Assembly: GCF_022965805.1 (NCBI RefSeq)
Contig: NC_133116.1
Coordinates: 1,240,001-1,304,000, forward strand
Length of the DNA stretch: 64,000 nucleotides
Direction: 5' to 3'
From: Primulina eburnea
Lineage: Eukaryota; Streptophyta; Magnoliopsida; Lamiales; Gesneriaceae
Under the pieces are notes generated by a model. That model was given only the letters and a program-made list of their open reading frames with translations. It was not told the origin of the DNA and searched no databases. This document shows positions 36,401 to 48,496 of this stretch, in pieces. The translations under genes and the position numbers were made by a program. The stretch's first letter is position 1; every line of letters starts with the position of its first letter.

Positions 36401-37145
36401 CGCTAGACCGAGATCCAGATCCAGAAGAAGAAGAACCTGACTTCTTGAAAGACTGAGATCGAGGGCTCAAAATATTCGGAGGTCTAGAAGAAAGAATAGA
36501 CCTACCACGCTGGAGACTGATCTCTGCCTGGCGACACCGGTTCACTAATCCATCATAAGAAGTAGGATTATCGCAAACAGTGACTCGATCAAAGATCTCC
36601 TGGTTAAGACCCTGAAGGAAATGGTCATACTTGGCCTCGGAACTGCCACTAATATGAGGAGCAAAGGGTAACAACTCGAAGAACTTCTGCCGATATGCAT
36701 CAACAGACATACTACCCTGCTTAAGATTCAGAAGTTCAATCGTCTTTGCCTGGCGAAGAGCTGGAGGAAAATATAGCTGCATGAAAGCTGCACGGAACTC
36801 GGCCCAAGTCACCCTACCCTGAGCCTGGACCATCGGCGCAGAAGTCGATCGCCACCACTTGCGCGCACGGCCCTCGAGAAGAAAACCAAGGGTCTCCATC
36901 TGCTGCTCTTCGGTGCATTGGAATGCACGGAAACAACTCTCCATGCGCTCTAACCAATCCTCAGCAACATCGGGAGTCTCACCACCGACTAAAGGCTTAG
37001 GCCCCATCTGAATGAAACGGTGCATCTCAAAACGCCTAGGCCCATCACGACGATGACGATGTTCACGATGACGCCTACGATCGTCCTGGTCACCCCAACG
37101 ACCTACACTCCCCTGACTACTCTCATCACCAAGGTGGTCAGCCAT
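33450..37145 (-). pseudogene. Gypsy gag-pol polyprotein, truncated by frameshift in integrase
   Basis: From ATG at 37145 (MADHLG) the frame runs 1,231 codons. In order: retrotransposon Gag ([31 protein letters not shown]); two Cys/His zinc motifs, the second a canonical [14 protein letters not shown]; aspartic protease ([11 protein letters not shown]); reverse transcriptase ([19 protein letters not shown], catalytic FIDDILIYS); RNase H ([17 protein letters not shown]); integrase HHCC zinc domain ([16 protein letters not shown]) and core ([16 protein letters not shown]). Near 33479 the frame shifts by one base just after the AYHPET motif and stops at 33450, cutting off the third catalytic region. 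The 17 codons upstream of the chosen ATG are in frame but unlike a Gag start. Confidence 0.93.
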
Positions 37146-37227
37146 CGCTACAAGATAGAATGGGGAAAATGGTAAAATGGTCAACGAAAATCCCAAAACA
37201 GAATCTATATCCCAAAATCATAAGCAT

Positions 37228-37239
37228 GCTCTGATACCA
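37228..37239 (-). other. Primer binding site of the gypsy element (tRNA-iMet)
   Basis: The minus strand reads TGGTATCAGAGC, complementary to the 3' end of initiator tRNA-Met, four bases inside the 5' LTR. Confidence 0.9.
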
Positions 37240-37243
37240 TAAA

Positions 37244-38906
37244 TGTCGTGACCCGTTCCAGAATCACCTACTAATCAAGAATTAAGCATGCAATTAACTT
37301 AATTAATAACAATCAGAGATAATTGCGGAAAAGGCCAACAAACGATAGTTATACAACCTAATCTAAATCCAGAACAACTCGAACTAAAATGAAAATATGC
37401 GGTACAACCATATGGAAACAAAACAGTACTGAAGAACTAACTCAATCGGCTACTCAACGTCCTCCTCATCCTCCTCCTGAGCCATCCAACCTGAGGCCTG
37501 TCCCGTGGGAATGGGGTGTCCAAGATAAACAAAACCGAGGACGTGAGCGATAAGAACGCCCAGTACAAAAGCATGAGTATACAAGCCTATATGAAATGCA
37601 CATGCTATGATATGATACCAGGGTAGTCAAGAAACAGGAGTCACAAAAGATCTCAATATGCTCAGTCTAGAGGCGCCAAGTGGATAGTGCCGCGCGGTAC
37701 TCCTCTGGGTCACTGCATCCACTACAAGATCAGACGTGGACCTAAAATGTCCCGGATCACCGAAGCCCTCCGGACCCGTCGGCCACTGTGTACTCTCGGT
37801 GTCCATGCGTCCACAAGACAGGGCTGAGCGGCCCCACAAGATATAGCTTATCTCGAAAGAGATACAGCTCAACAATAAAGGCTATCTCGAAAGAGATACG
37901 GCTCAAGATGAAATGTAATATGCAGCAATAAGCGTGACATAATAGCATGCATCATATGACATATATCAATGCAGCAAATAATCATGCAACACATATAAGA
38001 ATGTATACTCGACCAGGATATCTCGGATAGTACTTTCGTACCTCTAGTAAAGCAATCCTAGTCCACAGGAAATCCTATCAATCGGGTCTAGTCCGTCGTC
38101 TGCCCTGACGATACTGAGCTCCCTGACTGCCCTTCTCGGACCGTCGGCTATGCCCGGCTGCTCTGTCCGGGCTGCTCTGTCCTTCCCGGGTTGCTCTTCC
38201 CTTCCTGGGCTGATCTTCCCTTTCTGGCTGCTCTTCCCTTCCCGGGCTGATCTTCCCTTCCCGGGCTGATCTTCCCTTCCCGGGCTGCTCTTCCCTTCCT
38301 GGCTGATCTTCCCTTCCCGGGCTGCTCTTCCCTTCCCGGGCTGCTCTTCCCTTCCTGTCTGCTCTTCTCTTCCCGGGCTGATCTAGAGAGCTAAAACTTG
38401 CATTTAAAGACACAGTACCCTCTCCACAATGAGAAATCCCATGGCCTATTTATAGACCTCAGCCTGCATGAACGTGTCAACCAAATCCCATGCATCCGGA
38501 CATCTGTCGCTAGGCAGCATGCACAAAGACACCTCACCTTACATGCATGAACGTGTCAATCAAATCCCATGCATCCGGACACCTGTCGCTAGGCAACATG
38601 CACAAAGACACCTCACCTTACCTGCATGAACGTGTCCAACAGTTACCATGCACTTGACACCTGCCCGGCAGGCGTGTCAACCAAATACTATTCCCGGGCT
38701 TCTCTTCCCTTCCTGGGCTGCTCTTCCCTTCCCGGGCTGCTCTTCCTTTCCCGGGCTAATCTTCCCTTCCCGGGCTGCTCTTCCCTTCCCTTCCTGGCTA
38801 CACCTCGGCTTACTCACACGAACTCTAAAGCCAAAATACACATGATTTACTTAATTAAAGATACTTAATCATGTTTATTTAAATAAATAGGATTCGGGCT
38901 ACTACA
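37244..38906 (-). repeat. 5' LTR of the gypsy element
   Basis: 1,663 bp, equal in length to the other LTR with five base differences by my reading. On the minus strand it starts TGTAGTAGCCCG and ends GGGTCACGACA. Confidence 0.95.
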
Positions 38907-39037
38907 CAACCCTACCGATATTCACAATAAAAAATAATACGCTTAGCATAAAAAATAATATTATTCGTAGATGACCCAAATAAGATATTCATATAACAAA
39001 ATACGACCCATGAGACCGTCTCATGCAAGTTTTTGCC

Positions 39038-39185
39038 TTATTCATGAGACAAGTCAATCATGCTCATATTTACAATAAAAAATAATATTTTGACATAAAA
39101 ATAATATTTTTTTTTATAAATAACTCGAATAGAATATCTTTTTCACGAAATTGACTTTTGAGAACGTCTCATACTAGTTTTGCAT
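39038..39185. repeat. Diverged MITE fragment next to the interrupted one
   Basis: Directly after the split MITE comes ttattcatgagac, catatttacaataaaaa, aatatttt(tt) and a closing gagaacgtctcat. This layout matches the degenerate copy at 23.5 kb better than the 182-bp family. Confidence 0.5.
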
Positions 39186-39762
39186 AAAAAGATAAGGATG
39201 CCGAAATCATAATTTATTTATTTATTCATTCTACACATATTAAATGTAGATATATTAAGTTCCATGTTGACTGAATCTTACTCGACACATTTAAAGTTAC
39301 CACGTAAAATGATGTATGGAATTTGTAAAGAAAGAGCCTAAATTGGTAAACAATACAGAGAAGGAAAAAAAGTAATAATAACACTAACGATAAATAAATC
39401 AATAAGAAAACCAATAAAATATTCAAATAAGGTGTGAATTCGTCCAATGAAAGAGAAGCATGGCGAGCGATTCATCGTATTAAAAGGTAATTTTTTTGTC
39501 TACGTTTTTTAAAAGTTCGAGTGCCTAGTCCTTCCCAAAAAAAAAAAAAATTTGTTATTTATCATTTTTTTAAGGACTCAATCTGCCCTAAGATTTTTGT
39601 ACATTTTTTAGCTAAATATTGGGGAAAAAGTTACAATTTAAATATAAGATTATGTTGGGATTGAATAATTGTTTCTGTTGATTAGAACAATCGAAACTTG
39701 ACGTTTAAACTGTTGTACGGTTTAAAAGATTTGAGTTACATCATCACCATCAGCTATAATTT
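39186..39762. other. AT-rich spacer
   Basis: Includes a 14-base A run near 39537. Nothing else recognised. Confidence 0.5.
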
Positions 39763-39942
39763 TTGGGTAAAGGCAAAAACTTGTGTGAGACGGTCTCACG
39801 ATTCATATTTTGTGAGACAAGTATCTTATTTGGGTCATCCATGAAAAAATATTACTTTTTATTGTGAATATCTGTAGGATTGACCTGTTTCACAGATAAA
39901 GATTCGTGAGATCGTCTCACAAGAGACCCACTCTTTAGTAAA
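39763..39942 (+). repeat. MITE of the GAGACGGTCTCAC family, shortened copy
   Basis: Element 39772-39933 starts GGCAAAAACTTGTGTGAGAC and ends GAGACCCACTC. About 20 internal bases are missing relative to the 182-bp form. The flanking 9-mers TTGGGTAAA and TTTAGTAAA agree at seven of nine positions. Confidence 0.75.
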
Positions 39943-40682
39943 ATGACAATCGTTCGGTTCTACCTGTTAAAAAAAAAATCCCTCCTTTTGAATTGTTTTT
40001 ACCAATTTTTTTTTCTTCATCAACTCATCTTACATTTCTAACAATGAGCATGGGGCAGTAAGCTCAGCTGACAAAGTACTTTCAGTTTTATCGTTTACAT
40101 AAATTTGATCATTTTCCATTAAGAAGTCCTCCATTTTTACTGATAAAATCTGCTTTATTAATTCTCAAGTATAAATACAGAATATCGATTAATTACCGCA
40201 CAAAATATACTTATTTTTGTTGACATGATATATTATTTAGATTATAAAAAATTTGTTTAACATAAAATTATCCAAAATTTCCGCGTCGATCAAAGGGAGG
40301 TCAAATGGAATATATATTATTAATTATCTATGAATCATGGTATTATAATAATTATTTACTTTCTTAGCTTGCATCGACTACAACAAATGCCAGCAACTAA
40401 ATTTCCCCCATTCAAAGTCAAATTATTAAAAACATCATATAATATTGACAAAATATTATTATATTTGCTATTTGAATGGGCCACTCAAATTTTTAAAAAT
40501 ATTTTGTTAAAAAATAAATATTATTTTTACATAAATACAAATTTAATCAATTATAAATACATTATATCTCGATTTGATTGAATTTTCTGAATTTTACATT
40601 AGTTGAAAACCTATTTTATTTTAATATACACAAATACTATTCACAATGATACTTTATGCATGGTTATAGTAGAATACATCAA
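39943..40682. other. Upstream region of the large extensin gene
   Basis: AT-rich promoter-side spacer. The only recognisable element is the TATA box listed next. Confidence 0.5.
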
Positions 40683-40692
40683 CTATAAATAG
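40683..40692 (+). promoter_or_regulatory. TATA box of the large extensin gene
   Basis: CTATAAATAG, 54 bases before the ATG. The same element stands at nearly the same distance before the two small extensin genes. Confidence 0.8.
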
Positions 40693-40736
40693 AGCCGAGA
40701 CTTGCGAAGGACAAGAAGCTAAGCAACAAACCAGAG

Positions 40737-41783
40737 ATGGTAACAAAAGCGAGGGGCTCTAAAATGGCCACCATGATGGCCACTCTGCTTGTGGCGGTGC
40801 TAGCTCTTGGCCTGCCATCTCCAATCAATGCTGACTATAAATATTCATCTCCTCCGCCACCGCCGGTTTACAAATATTCATCACCTCCACCACCACATCT
40901 AGCCTATAAATACCAATCTCCTCCTCCACCACCACCGGTTTATAAGTACAAATCTCCGCCTCCACCACCACCAATATACAAATACAAGTCTCCCCCTCCA
41001 CCACCTCCGGTTTATAAGTACAAATCACCTCCTCCACCACCTCCCGTATACAAATACAAGTCTCCACCACCGCCGGTCTACAAATATAAATCTCCTCCTC
41101 CTCCTCCACCACCACCAGTGTATAAGTACAAGTCTCCGCCTCCACCACCTCCGGTTTATAAGTACAAATCACCTCCTCCACCACCTCCAGTATACAAATA
41201 CAAGTCCCCTCCACCTCCAGTCTACAAGTACAAATCTCCACCACCGCCAGTATATAAATACAAATCACCTCCACCACCACCTCCAGTTTACAAATACAAG
41301 TCTCCTCCTCCACCTCCAGTTTACAAGTACAAATCTCCACCACCGCCAGTATACAAATACAAGTCCCCTCCTCCACCTCCAGTCTACAAGTACAAGTCTC
41401 CACCACCACCACCACCACCTCCAGTGTACAAATACAAGTCCCCTCCACCACCAGTTTACAAGTACAAGTCTCCGCCACCACCACCCCCAGTATACAAATA
41501 TAAGTCACCTCCTCCACCACCCCCGGTATACAAATATAAATCTCCTCCACCTCCAGTCTACAGATACAAGTCTCCACCACCACCACCACCACCTCCAGTA
41601 TACAAATATAAATCCCCTCCACCACCACCTCCAGTCTACAAATACAAGTCTCCACCACCTCCTCCCGTCTATAAATACAAATCCCCTCCTCCTCCACCCC
41701 CAATCTACAAATACAAATCACCACCACCTCCACACCCAGTATACAACTACGGTTCTCCTCCCCCTCCTCCATACCACTACTGA
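40737..41783 (+). CDS. Extensin (SP4-8 VYKYK repeats), 348 aa
   Basis: Residues 1 to about 32 are a signal peptide ([18 protein letters not shown], cleavage before DYKYSS). The rest is about 27 repeats of Ser-Pro(4-8) followed by VYKYK, with IYKYK, VYRYK and a HLAYKY variant, ending SPPPPPYHY. Ser-Pro4 blocks are sites of Pro hydroxylation and arabinosylation. The VYK and YxY tyrosines are sites for isodityrosine and di-isodityrosine cross-links, so the product is a classical cross-linking extensin of the cell wall. The coding frame is one exon; the 3' UTR is split by an intron. The repeat also leaves the opposite strand open for 315 codons, which is an artefact. It is the first of three extensin genes in the same orientation within 16 kb. 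Confidence 0.95.
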   Translation: MVTKARGSKMATMMATLLVAVLALGLPSPINADYKYSSPPPPPVYKYSSPPPPHLAYKYQSPPPPPPVYKYKSPPPPPPIYKYKSPPPPPPVYKYKSPPPPPPVYKYKSPPPPVYKYKSPPPPPPPPVYKYKSPPPPPPVYKYKSPPPPPPVYKYKSPPPPVYKYKSPPPPVYKYKSPPPPPPVYKYKSPPPPPVYKYKSPPPPVYKYKSPPPPPVYKYKSPPPPPPPPVYKYKSPPPPVYKYKSPPPPPPVYKYKSPPPPPPVYKYKSPPPPVYRYKSPPPPPPPPVYKYKSPPPPPPVYKYKSPPPPPVYKYKSPPPPPPIYKYKSPPPPHPVYNYGSPPPPPYHY

Positions 41784-41793
41784 GATAATATCC

Positions 41794-42050
41794 GTAAGTA
41801 CTATCAGACCAAGCAACACATTTTATTTATTATCCCGTAATAATAAGCTAAATAGAGATAATACTATTTGATTAACTAAAAAGTAGCACATGAAATAACG
41901 ATAATGATGATATATCAACATTAAATAAAGTTGATTATGATTTCTTTTAACTTTAACATGCATGCACGTAAGATGATCTTAAGTTAGTTAATTATAATAC
42001 TTAACATGACGAGTTATGTTTCTTTAACTTCAACTCACCTTTTTGTGCAG
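41794..42050 (+). other. 3'-UTR intron of the large extensin
   Basis: Donor TCC|GTAAGT lies ten bases after the stop, and acceptor TTTTGTGCAG|GT ends at 42050. The two small extensins have introns at the same place (after ATCC) and of like length, which supports the call. Confidence 0.75.
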
Positions 42051-42359
42051 GTATGAAGAATATATAAAATAAGGTTGTTGAGCTGAAAGCAACTTTTCGG
42101 AGGGAATTGAAATAAAGACTTCCCAAGGGAACATAAATCAAAAACTCCAGATTAATGTATTAAATTATTTTCGAAATTTCTCTTATTTATTTTAATGTGT
42201 TTTCAATTCTTGTTGTCTGCGATTCCCAATATTGTATTCTTTGCGTATTCGAAGTTTTTACTTCAATATCCAAATCAACAAAGTGTGAAGTTTATATATC
42301 TATATTTTTAGTTATTTTTGTTCCTCTAAAATTCTCTTTTGTGATATTTATTTTATTAG

Positions 42360-43960
42360 CTTGCGTCTATCTAGAAAATCACACAACAATAATTAAGACA
42401 CAACATCTAATTACTTTATCAGCTAATAACCCCCAATAATCATCTATGCATATATGCGTAGTGAAATGGACATGTAAAAACTATCAAATATGGTGAGAGG
42501 CGATAGCAAAATTAACCTTTGAGTATTCCTTCATCCATATATTATACATCTTTCATCATCTCATTGTTCGAAATAAATGATACCTAAGATTACTATTAAC
42601 AAGCTGTAGCAGAGAACGTTGATTTTATAAAATAAAATAAATGAAAAGAAAAAAGGAATCTAGTCATATTCTTAACCTAAACCAAACCGTTGACCCAGAT
42701 GTAGAACAGATTTTAACCTGCTGTTGAGCTAGGATTCAAAGATTGATAAAGCTCAAATGGAGCTTAAACAAGTGAAGGGCATCGCTTTTTCTGGAGAGCA
42801 AAACTTCCGTGATCATTAGCACTACAAATCGAGATTTGTTAAAGAATTTTGTTGGCATTAAGACTCTAAGATCAGATTTGCAAATTTAATGCAAATGTTT
42901 ATCTCTGACATGATTTTTTTTGACAAAATGCTTTTCGAAATTGCTAAAATTGTTTACATTGTAGATAAGGAATTAATTTCGAACACTTTAAACAATTGCT
43001 AGACATATCAAAAGTATTTTATCCTTTTCTTCTGATTGCTGGATACAAAGTGAGGGTTGATTTTGTTTGCAATATGAATATTTAGATACATCCATCGGAT
43101 TGGTTGAGTAACAAAATATATTTAAAGCTCGACTACTCTTGTACACAAGTTCTATTCATCGGCGACGGAAAATATGGTTAATTTCATGTTACAGTCCCGT
43201 GTTATTCTTTGTGTAATTTTATACAAGGTGTTCATGTGATCATATGGTGGTGATATTTTTGTTATAAATTCAGATCATATGAACATCTTGTATAAATGAC
43301 AAATGGAGTAACATTTCCGGTGTAGCGTAGACCTATCTAGAAAATATTGATCTAAATTAATATAAAAAGAAATTACTTTATCATTTAATTAAAACCTCCA
43401 AATAATGATCTACGCTTATATATTTTGCAAATTGGGGATGTAAAAACTACCAAATATTGTGATATCAAATTGAAAATAACAATTTAAGCTCACTAAGTTG
43501 GCATGTTTTGGATTTTAGTCATGTAACTTGTCAATGTTTTGATTTTCTTCCACCAACTTGAATTTTTTCTTGGTTTTGATCTTTTTCTTTAACGAAAACC
43601 AAACAACCGTTGTAAATTGCTTATTTTTGCACTGGTGATATCCTACATAACTCATTGACTAGAGCAAAGGTCATATTATATAAATTAAAATTTATCTAAA
43701 CAAAAGTAAAAGAAAACAACAAGCTTTTTTCTTTTTATTTTAAAATATTGGTATCGATTTGCCTTATTTTTATCCTATATATATATATATAATATAGCAG
43801 ATAGTCTTAACACTCATGATCTCTTTTGCTGGAGCAAAACTGCCGTGGTTGTTAGTACTAAAAGTCCAGTTTTTTAAGAATATCGTACAGCCGATGTCCG
43901 ACAGCATTAACACTCTAAGATCAGATTTCCAGATTGATTGCAAATTCTTATATCAGGGGA
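42360..43960. repeat. Diverged tandem duplication downstream of the large extensin
   Basis: Unit 1 (about 42415-42920) and unit 2 (about 43380-43960) share in order: CCAATAATCATCTA/CAAATAATGATCTA, GATGTAAAAACTA-type, CAAATAT, CTGGAG(A)GCAAAACT, CCGTG.T..TTAG.ACTA and ACTCTAAGATCAGATTT. Unit 2 holds a 79-codon frame (43816) with no known motif. Spacing differs by about 960-1,000 bp. An inverted pair, ATACAAG.TGTTCAT and ATGAACATCTTGTAT, near 43225-43295 may be a small foldback insert between them. Confidence 0.5.
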
Positions 43961-44555
<595 letters not shown>

Positions 44556-44648
44556 GTCAAACTTTATTTTAAATAATTAGTCTAGCAACAAGAAATTTTA
44601 CCATGATTAATTAACTACGCATTAATGATAATGGAAGGTATTGAGCGA

Positions 44649-44658
44649 CTATAAATAG
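44649..44658 (+). promoter_or_regulatory. TATA box of small extensin A
   Basis: CTATAAATAG, 39 bases before the ATG. The sequence GAGCGACTATAAATAGGGG is shared with copy B. Confidence 0.8.
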
Positions 44659-44687
44659 GGGTGAGAGTAGCTAACAAAATCACAACG

Positions 44688-45173
44688 ATGGCAACAAAAG
44701 CAAAAGGCTCTGCAATGGCTTCTCTGCTTGCCACTTTGCTTGTGGCAGTGGTGGCTCTTGGCTTGCCTTCTTCAACCAATGCTGACGACAAATACTCTTC
44801 TCCTCCACCACCACCGGTCTACAAATATAAATCTCCACCACCACATGTTTACGAGTACAAATCTCCACCACCACCACCACCTCCGGTATATAAATATAAA
44901 TCACCTCCGCCGCCGCCACCTCCAGTTTATAAGTACAAGTCTCCTCCACCACCACCACCGGTGTATAAATACAAATCCCCTCCACCGCCGCCACCTCCAG
45001 TCTACAAGTATAAATCTCCCCCTCCGCCACCTCCAGTATATAAATATAAATCACCTCCACCACCGGTTTACGAATACAAATCTCCCCCACCACCGCCTCC
45101 AGTTTATAAATACAAGTCTCCACCACCACCGGTTTACAAATACAAGTCTCCTCCTCCTCCATACGATGATTAA
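44688..45173 (+). CDS. Small extensin A, 161 aa
   Basis: ATG at 44688 gives MATKAKGSAMASLL followed by a hydrophobic signal segment (ATLLVAVVALGLPSSTNA). The frame is open further up through a GTG, but that lies in the leader just after the TATA box, so the ATG is the start. The mature part starts [11 protein letters not shown] and is built of SP(4-7)-VYKYK/VYEYK repeats, with an early SPPPHVYEYK variant, and ends SPPPPYDD. The acidic tail and VYEYK variants distinguish this pair from the large extensin. Expected in the cell wall as a cross-linkable hydroxyproline-rich glycoprotein. Compared with copy B it has one additional VYKYK-SPPP unit near the start and one or more in the middle, as expected from unequal repeat exchange. 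Its 3' UTR carries an intron. Confidence 0.93.
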   Translation: MATKAKGSAMASLLATLLVAVVALGLPSSTNADDKYSSPPPPPVYKYKSPPPHVYEYKSPPPPPPPVYKYKSPPPPPPPVYKYKSPPPPPPVYKYKSPPPPPPPVYKYKSPPPPPPVYKYKSPPPPVYEYKSPPPPPPVYKYKSPPPPVYKYKSPPPPYDD

Positions 45174-45183
45174 GAAAAGATCC

Positions 45184-45445
45184 GTGAGTACTACTATCCT
45201 GTGAGGCCACATATTTGACTATTGTCTAGCAGTTGATATCCTCTGTCTATATCTGATAAACGAAAAAGTAATGCATACATAGCTTTTAAAAAAAAATAGA
45301 TATATTATCTAAAGTTGATTTTGATCAATTTTAACATGCATGCATGCATACTGTAAGACTACATTAATTTAGCAAATTACAATTTTATATGAAAGTAATT
45401 GATATATATTAATTTCTTCAACATGAAGTCAATCTTTTCATGCAG
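45184..45445 (+). other. 3'-UTR intron of small extensin A
   Basis: Donor ATCC|GTGAGT is 11 bases after the stop; acceptor TTTTCATGCAG|GGGAC. Borders are identical in copy B. Confidence 0.75.
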
Positions 45446-46439
45446 GGGACGAGACTCCGAAATAAAGATGGACTGGAAAATATTGTGGAAAGAGACGGGA
45501 AGTAAAGCAGTCCAGCAAGAATAAATTCAATAATTTACGTGTTGTTTCTTTTTGTATTTTAAATATTGTTTTAAATTATAGTCTTTGTGTTTCATGATAT
45601 ATGTTTACGTTAATTACTTTAGTAATCGAGTGTGCGATTCAATAAATTATGAAATTTGTCTTTTGCAGTTATTTTTGCTCTTATTAAGTTTCTTTTCGAG
45701 CATTTCATTCATTTTTTCATTTAGTGCCTCCCAGAAATCACATAATATATTATTACGATAAAAACAATTATTTCATCGATAATTTATTTATTTTCGATTC
45801 CATTGGTACCAAACATGTCAAAGAAATTAATTATATCGATCTCGGCACATAGTGCTTGCATGGTCAATAATTAAATTTGTGTCCTGCGGTAAAAGTAGGG
45901 AAGCAAATATTGAATCCAAACGAGTTTTTCAAAAAAAAAAAAAATCATAATTTTATCAATTATTTAGTTCAAAATTAGGTATAGTAGAATATCTTATATA
46001 ATATATTGTGAAGAATCGGTTGGATCATTTGTATATAACGATAGCAGATATATATATATATATATAATCTTCAATAATTCTAATAGTTTGGAGTATACTA
46101 TTTGAGCCTAAATTTTATGCAGTATTTATAAATTTACAAACAAATAACAACAGAAAATCAAATGCCGATACTTAAGAGAATAGTTAGTACGATCATATAA
46201 TTAATATGCGGCTTTCCCACTTGATATCAAGATGGGATTCGTCTACGTGTACCATATATAAAATTCCAAACATTATATATATTAACAATATATTAAATTT
46301 TCTTCCCAATATATGCTTTCCCATTATATCATTATTGATAAAAATAGACAAATTTTTGATTTGATTAAAAAATAATATTATTAGGGCATGCATGAACAAT
46401 AAATTAACATCTCGACACATAAAATTAATTTCTAATTTT

Positions 46440-46945
46440 TTTAAAAAAAAAAATTAAAAATGTCCATCTTCAATATCAAGAAAATTTCCAAGTCAGCTTC
46501 CATTTGAATCACCAGTCGACAAAATTAGTTAAAAATTGGTAACAATTTTAATAAATTAATTAATTTAGAGAAGAAAAATAGGTAGTATTAAAAAAATTGA
46601 AAAATGTCCATCTTCATTATCAAGAAAGTTTCCAATTTAGTTATAAACTGATAACAATTTCAATAAATTTAAGTAATTTAGAGAAGAAAAATATGTAATA
46701 TTAAAAAAATTGAAAAATGTCCATCTTCATTATCAAGAAAATTTCCAAGTCAGTTATAAATTGATAACAATTTTAAAAAATTAATTAATATAGAGAAGAA
46801 AAATATGTAATATTAAAAAAATTGAAAAATGTCCATCTTCATTATCAAGAAAATTTCCAATTCAGCTTCCATTTGAATCTTCCAGTCAACAAAATTAGTT
46901 ATAAAATCATGATAACAAGTTTAATTAATTAATTTAGTGAAGAAA
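46440..46945. repeat. Minisatellite, four units of about 110-140 bp (copy A)
   Basis: Each unit carries AAAATGTCCATCTTCA, TATCAAGAAA(A/G)TTTCC, a GATAACAATTT block and GAGAAGAAAAAT. Units start near 46455, 46600, 46708 and 46823. Copy B has three. Confidence 0.8.
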
Positions 46946-47103
46946 AATGTGTAATGTAAATGATATATGTGGCATTAATATAAGCTATAGAGTCAACTTA
47001 GACAAGTTCTTGAAATAACCCTACAATTAGTCGTATGTACACTGCATTTTTAAAGACTTTGGTTTGATATTTCCACACTGCTTGCCGACCCGAGTTGAGA
47101 TAT

Positions 47104-47305
47104 ATGTATGTGTGTGTGTGTGTGTATATATATACACACACCAAACTTCTAGTGGGTGTGAGAAGGAACTCATTTTCTCCGTACTATATGTTACGCTGTT
47201 GTCTAATTGGATAATATATTTATTTTTGAAACCGGAGCTTAGCTCCAGTAGTCCTCATTTCGGATTTCCTGAGTGGGTACGAGTTCGAGTTCGAGTTCGA
47301 GTTCG
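47104..47305. repeat. Short tandem repeats (TG)n, (TA)n and (GAGTTC)n
   Basis: A TG/TA run at about 47106-47140, and four GAGTTC hexamers at 47280-47305. The corresponding site in copy B (about 58949) has two hexamers and no TG run. Confidence 0.8.
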
Positions 47306-48202
47306 ATTTTTCCAGATTTGGTATATTAAAAAAAATTAGCAACAATTTTTTTTTAAAAAAAAGTTATACAAATTAAACAATAACTTTAGGTCAAAACATG
47401 ATGTTTGAATGATATATGTTTAAATATTTTAATTATAAAATTATCATAACTTTAATGCAGCAAATATTTGATATTATATTTAAAATTTAAAAAATATTTT
47501 ATTATTTTTTTTAAAAAATATACTCAAATCTGATCGAGCCAGCTCGTCCGAAGAATCATGATATTGTTTTATTATATGAGGAACTTAGGATCTAAGGACT
47601 GATCAAATCCTCAATAATGGAAGAGGGTGGTTTTGAACAGAGAATATATGGATATATAATAATTACGGGTTTATTTTTTGATATTTGAAAAATATTACAC
47701 GCAGCCGTTCACCTACTCTCGTTTTACGTAATTTCTAAATAATATATCACTTTCCTCATCAATATCATATATTATATATAATAATCGCAAATGGGCAAAC
47801 TTATTTATTTATGGCTCAGAAGTTTTGTACCATAAATATTTATTTAATGAACCACGAACCAAAATCAAATGAAACATTTTTACACAAATATTTAGCATAT
47901 AAAAAATATACACCGTCATTATATTGGACAAGATGAAAATATCATGAATTATAAATATGAAATATCACTTTCCAGTTGTATTATTATATAATTTGTATTT
48001 ATGACATTTACGTTACGTATAATTAAAAAAAATTAAGTCGCGTGACTTTGGTAATAGAACAGTCGGGCAACGTGGAAGACTTTTTCTTCAATTTAACAAA
48101 CGATTCACATTCAATTAATATACAAACTCTTCATATTCAGGCGCAGCGGGGGCCGGGATAATCCCAAGTTACCTGTGTAGGTTAAAATTTCGATCAATGA
48201 AT

Positions 48203-48354
48203 GATTTATACGGGATATTTGGGAAAATAGAGTTGGTCAAATTTTTTTTAAAAAAATAACCCTCCCATGTAGTGAACAAATACACTACTAGAGGCTATTT
48301 TTTTTAAAAAAAGTTTGACCAGGGTTATAAAACAAAACAGCCCTTATTTATACC
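48203..48354. repeat. Small foldback MITE present only in copy A
   Basis: Element about 48212-48345 with imperfect inverted ends (GGGATATTTGGG against AGGGCTGTTTTG reversed) and inner arms TTGGTCAAA...TTTGACCA around T8A7 tracts. It is flanked by GATTTATAC and TATTTATAC. Copy B has a single ATTTTTACCTC-type site with no insert, which shows the empty state. Confidence 0.7.
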
Positions 48355-48496
48355 TCTATGCAAGATACTCAACTTAACATAATAACATGCAAATTATATT
48401 AGTTAGATAAATCGCACTAATAAAACTCCATATGATCATAGCTTCGTCAAAAAAGTTGTGGGCATGAGAAATCGAGTTAAGGAAGAGTTGTATTAT

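Larger units (their letters stand above)
30905..38906 (-). mobile_element. Ty3/gypsy chromovirus (Tekay/Del-like), full length, 8,002 bp
   Basis: Two 1,663-bp LTRs (30905-32567 and 37244-38906) with TGT...ACA ends bracket a minus-strand gag-pol. The 5-bp target duplication CAACC is exact (30900-30904 and 38907-38911). A primer site matching initiator tRNA-Met and a purine tract sit at the proper positions. Coding order gag, protease, RT, RNase H, integrase, chromodomain places it among chromoviruses. I count five substitutions between the LTRs (about 0.3%), so insertion is recent. The polyprotein is broken by a frameshift in integrase, so this copy is probably not autonomous. Confidence 0.95.
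30823..39037 (-). repeat. MITE interrupted by the gypsy element
   Basis: Left part 30823-30904 (gatggtctcacgg ... gactggtcaacc) and right part 38912-39037 (ctaccgatattcacaataaa ... gagaccgtctcatgcaag, tttttgcc) together make one minus-oriented copy of the GAGACGGTCTCAC family, in correct order. The retrotransposon and one copy of its CAACC target duplication lie between them. The MITE is therefore older than the gypsy insertion. Confidence 0.8.

Noticed and set aside
37146..37196. Extension of the gypsy polyprotein 17 codons upstream
   Set aside because: The added residues are hydrophobic and unlike Gag starts. The internal ATG (MADHLG) fits better.
40825..41772. 315-codon open frame on the minus strand across the large extensin
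   Set aside because: It is produced by the codon pattern of the Pro/Tyr/Lys repeat on the other strand. The translation is a meaningless Cys/Ile/Val/Glu repeat with no start context. The same holds for the antisense and shifted frames over the two small extensins.
44661..44687. In-frame GTG start upstream of small extensin A (and the same at 56667)
   Set aside because: Lies three bases after the TATA box, so it is upstream of or at the transcription start. The downstream ATG gives a normal signal peptide.
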